A DNA stretch of 64,000 bases, taken from positions 169,805 to 233,804 of the forward strand of contig CACRSC010000059.1 in the NCBI GenBank assembly GCA_902651635.1, read 5' to 3'. Positions 63,717 to 64,000 of this stretch are shown here, piece by piece (the stretch's first letter is position 1; every line of letters starts with the position of its first letter). The notes beneath the pieces were generated by a model, which was not told where the DNA came from, made no database searches, and saw nothing but the letters and a program-made list of their open reading frames with translations. The DNA is from Mastigamoeba balamuthi (taxonomy: Eukaryota > Evosea > Mastigamoebida > Mastigamoebidae). Made by a program: the position numbers and the translations under genes.

Positions 63717-64000
63717 GGCTCTCTGTCCCTCTCAGCAGACAGATGAAGGGGGACTAATCTGCTGTGCCGATTGAATCAATCGATCTGCGGCGTTTTCCCC
63801 CATGACGTGCCAAGGGAGCAGAGGCCTCCGCTACGGCCATCGTCCGGGTCCCTACGAATCACCGCATTCTCTTCGCCCCTCTGTCACGGGCCACTCGGCT
63901 TTCAGCGTTCTCAGTGCTCCCTGCCTGATGTATGGGCCCTCGATCGTGTGTGGGAACGCAGGCACGCTGCGCTCTGCTCCTCCGAGGTGCACGGGGGGCC
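63717..64000. other. Upstream flank of F-box/LRR gene 3, no gene seen
   Basis: GATTGAATCAATCGATC near 63770 is a small palindrome-like element. Nothing else stands out before the window end. Confidence 0.4.

Overview
The window reads as nuclear DNA of a unicellular eukaryote. Exons are GC-rich with mostly G/C third positions. Most genes are broken by short introns (about 60-580 bp), many of them more AT-rich than the exons, and the host-gene families are purely eukaryotic (LKB1-like kinase, exosome subunit RRP43, RapGAP, choline-transporter-like protein, USP48, arrestin-C2, F-box/LRR, WD40/SAM). The mix would suit a free-living amoebozoan, possibly an archamoeba, but this is inference from gene content and I cannot place the species.

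Layout. 0-3.2 kb: the 5' part of a PX-domain gene (minus) and an LKB1/STK11-like kinase (plus) with a C-terminal CaaX box. 3.2-13.6 kb: a gene-poor, repeat-rich stretch with a hAT-like MITE, a Tc1/mariner relic, an ADP-ribosyltransferase-like ORF, a 1-kb duplication joined at the only N of the window, a coiled-coil gene, an F-box gene and a piggyBac-like relic. 13.7-22.1 kb: ordinary housekeeping genes (RRP43, RapGAP, CTL/SLC44-type transporter, tRNA-Lys). 22.2-26.5 kb: four minus-strand copies of a small two-exon gene with a FYVE-like C8 zinc finger. 27.5-35 kb: two F-box/LRR paralogs around a WD40-SAM gene, plus a WD40 relic. 36-37.2 kb: a second coiled-coil gene with a heptad-repeat expansion. 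38.1-40.9 kb: an arrestin-WW-C2 protein. 40.7-46.5 kb: a threefold segmental duplication carrying two more FYVE-like copies. 46.3-48 kb: an unrecognised gene. 48.4-53 kb: a full-length USP48-type deubiquitinase. 54.6-61.2 kb: a secreted Cys-rich protein and an array of three GPI-type Cys-rich genes separated by two decayed units. 61.8-63.7 kb: a third F-box/LRR gene.

How it fits together. Ubiquitin biology is well represented (three F-box/LRR genes plus another F-box gene, USP48, an arrestin with a PPxY motif), as are small-GTPase and membrane signalling (RapGAP, PX, C2, FYVE-like fingers, prenylated LKB1-like kinase). The most novel material is the intron-split FYVE-like finger family, the chimeric triplication at 41-46 kb and the alternating intact/decayed array of GPI-type Cys-rich genes. 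About half of the introns I could model start with GTGCG rather than GTAAG or GTATG. Exon limits were derived by hand from splice dinucleotides, reading phase and protein similarity, and may be off by a base or a few codons.
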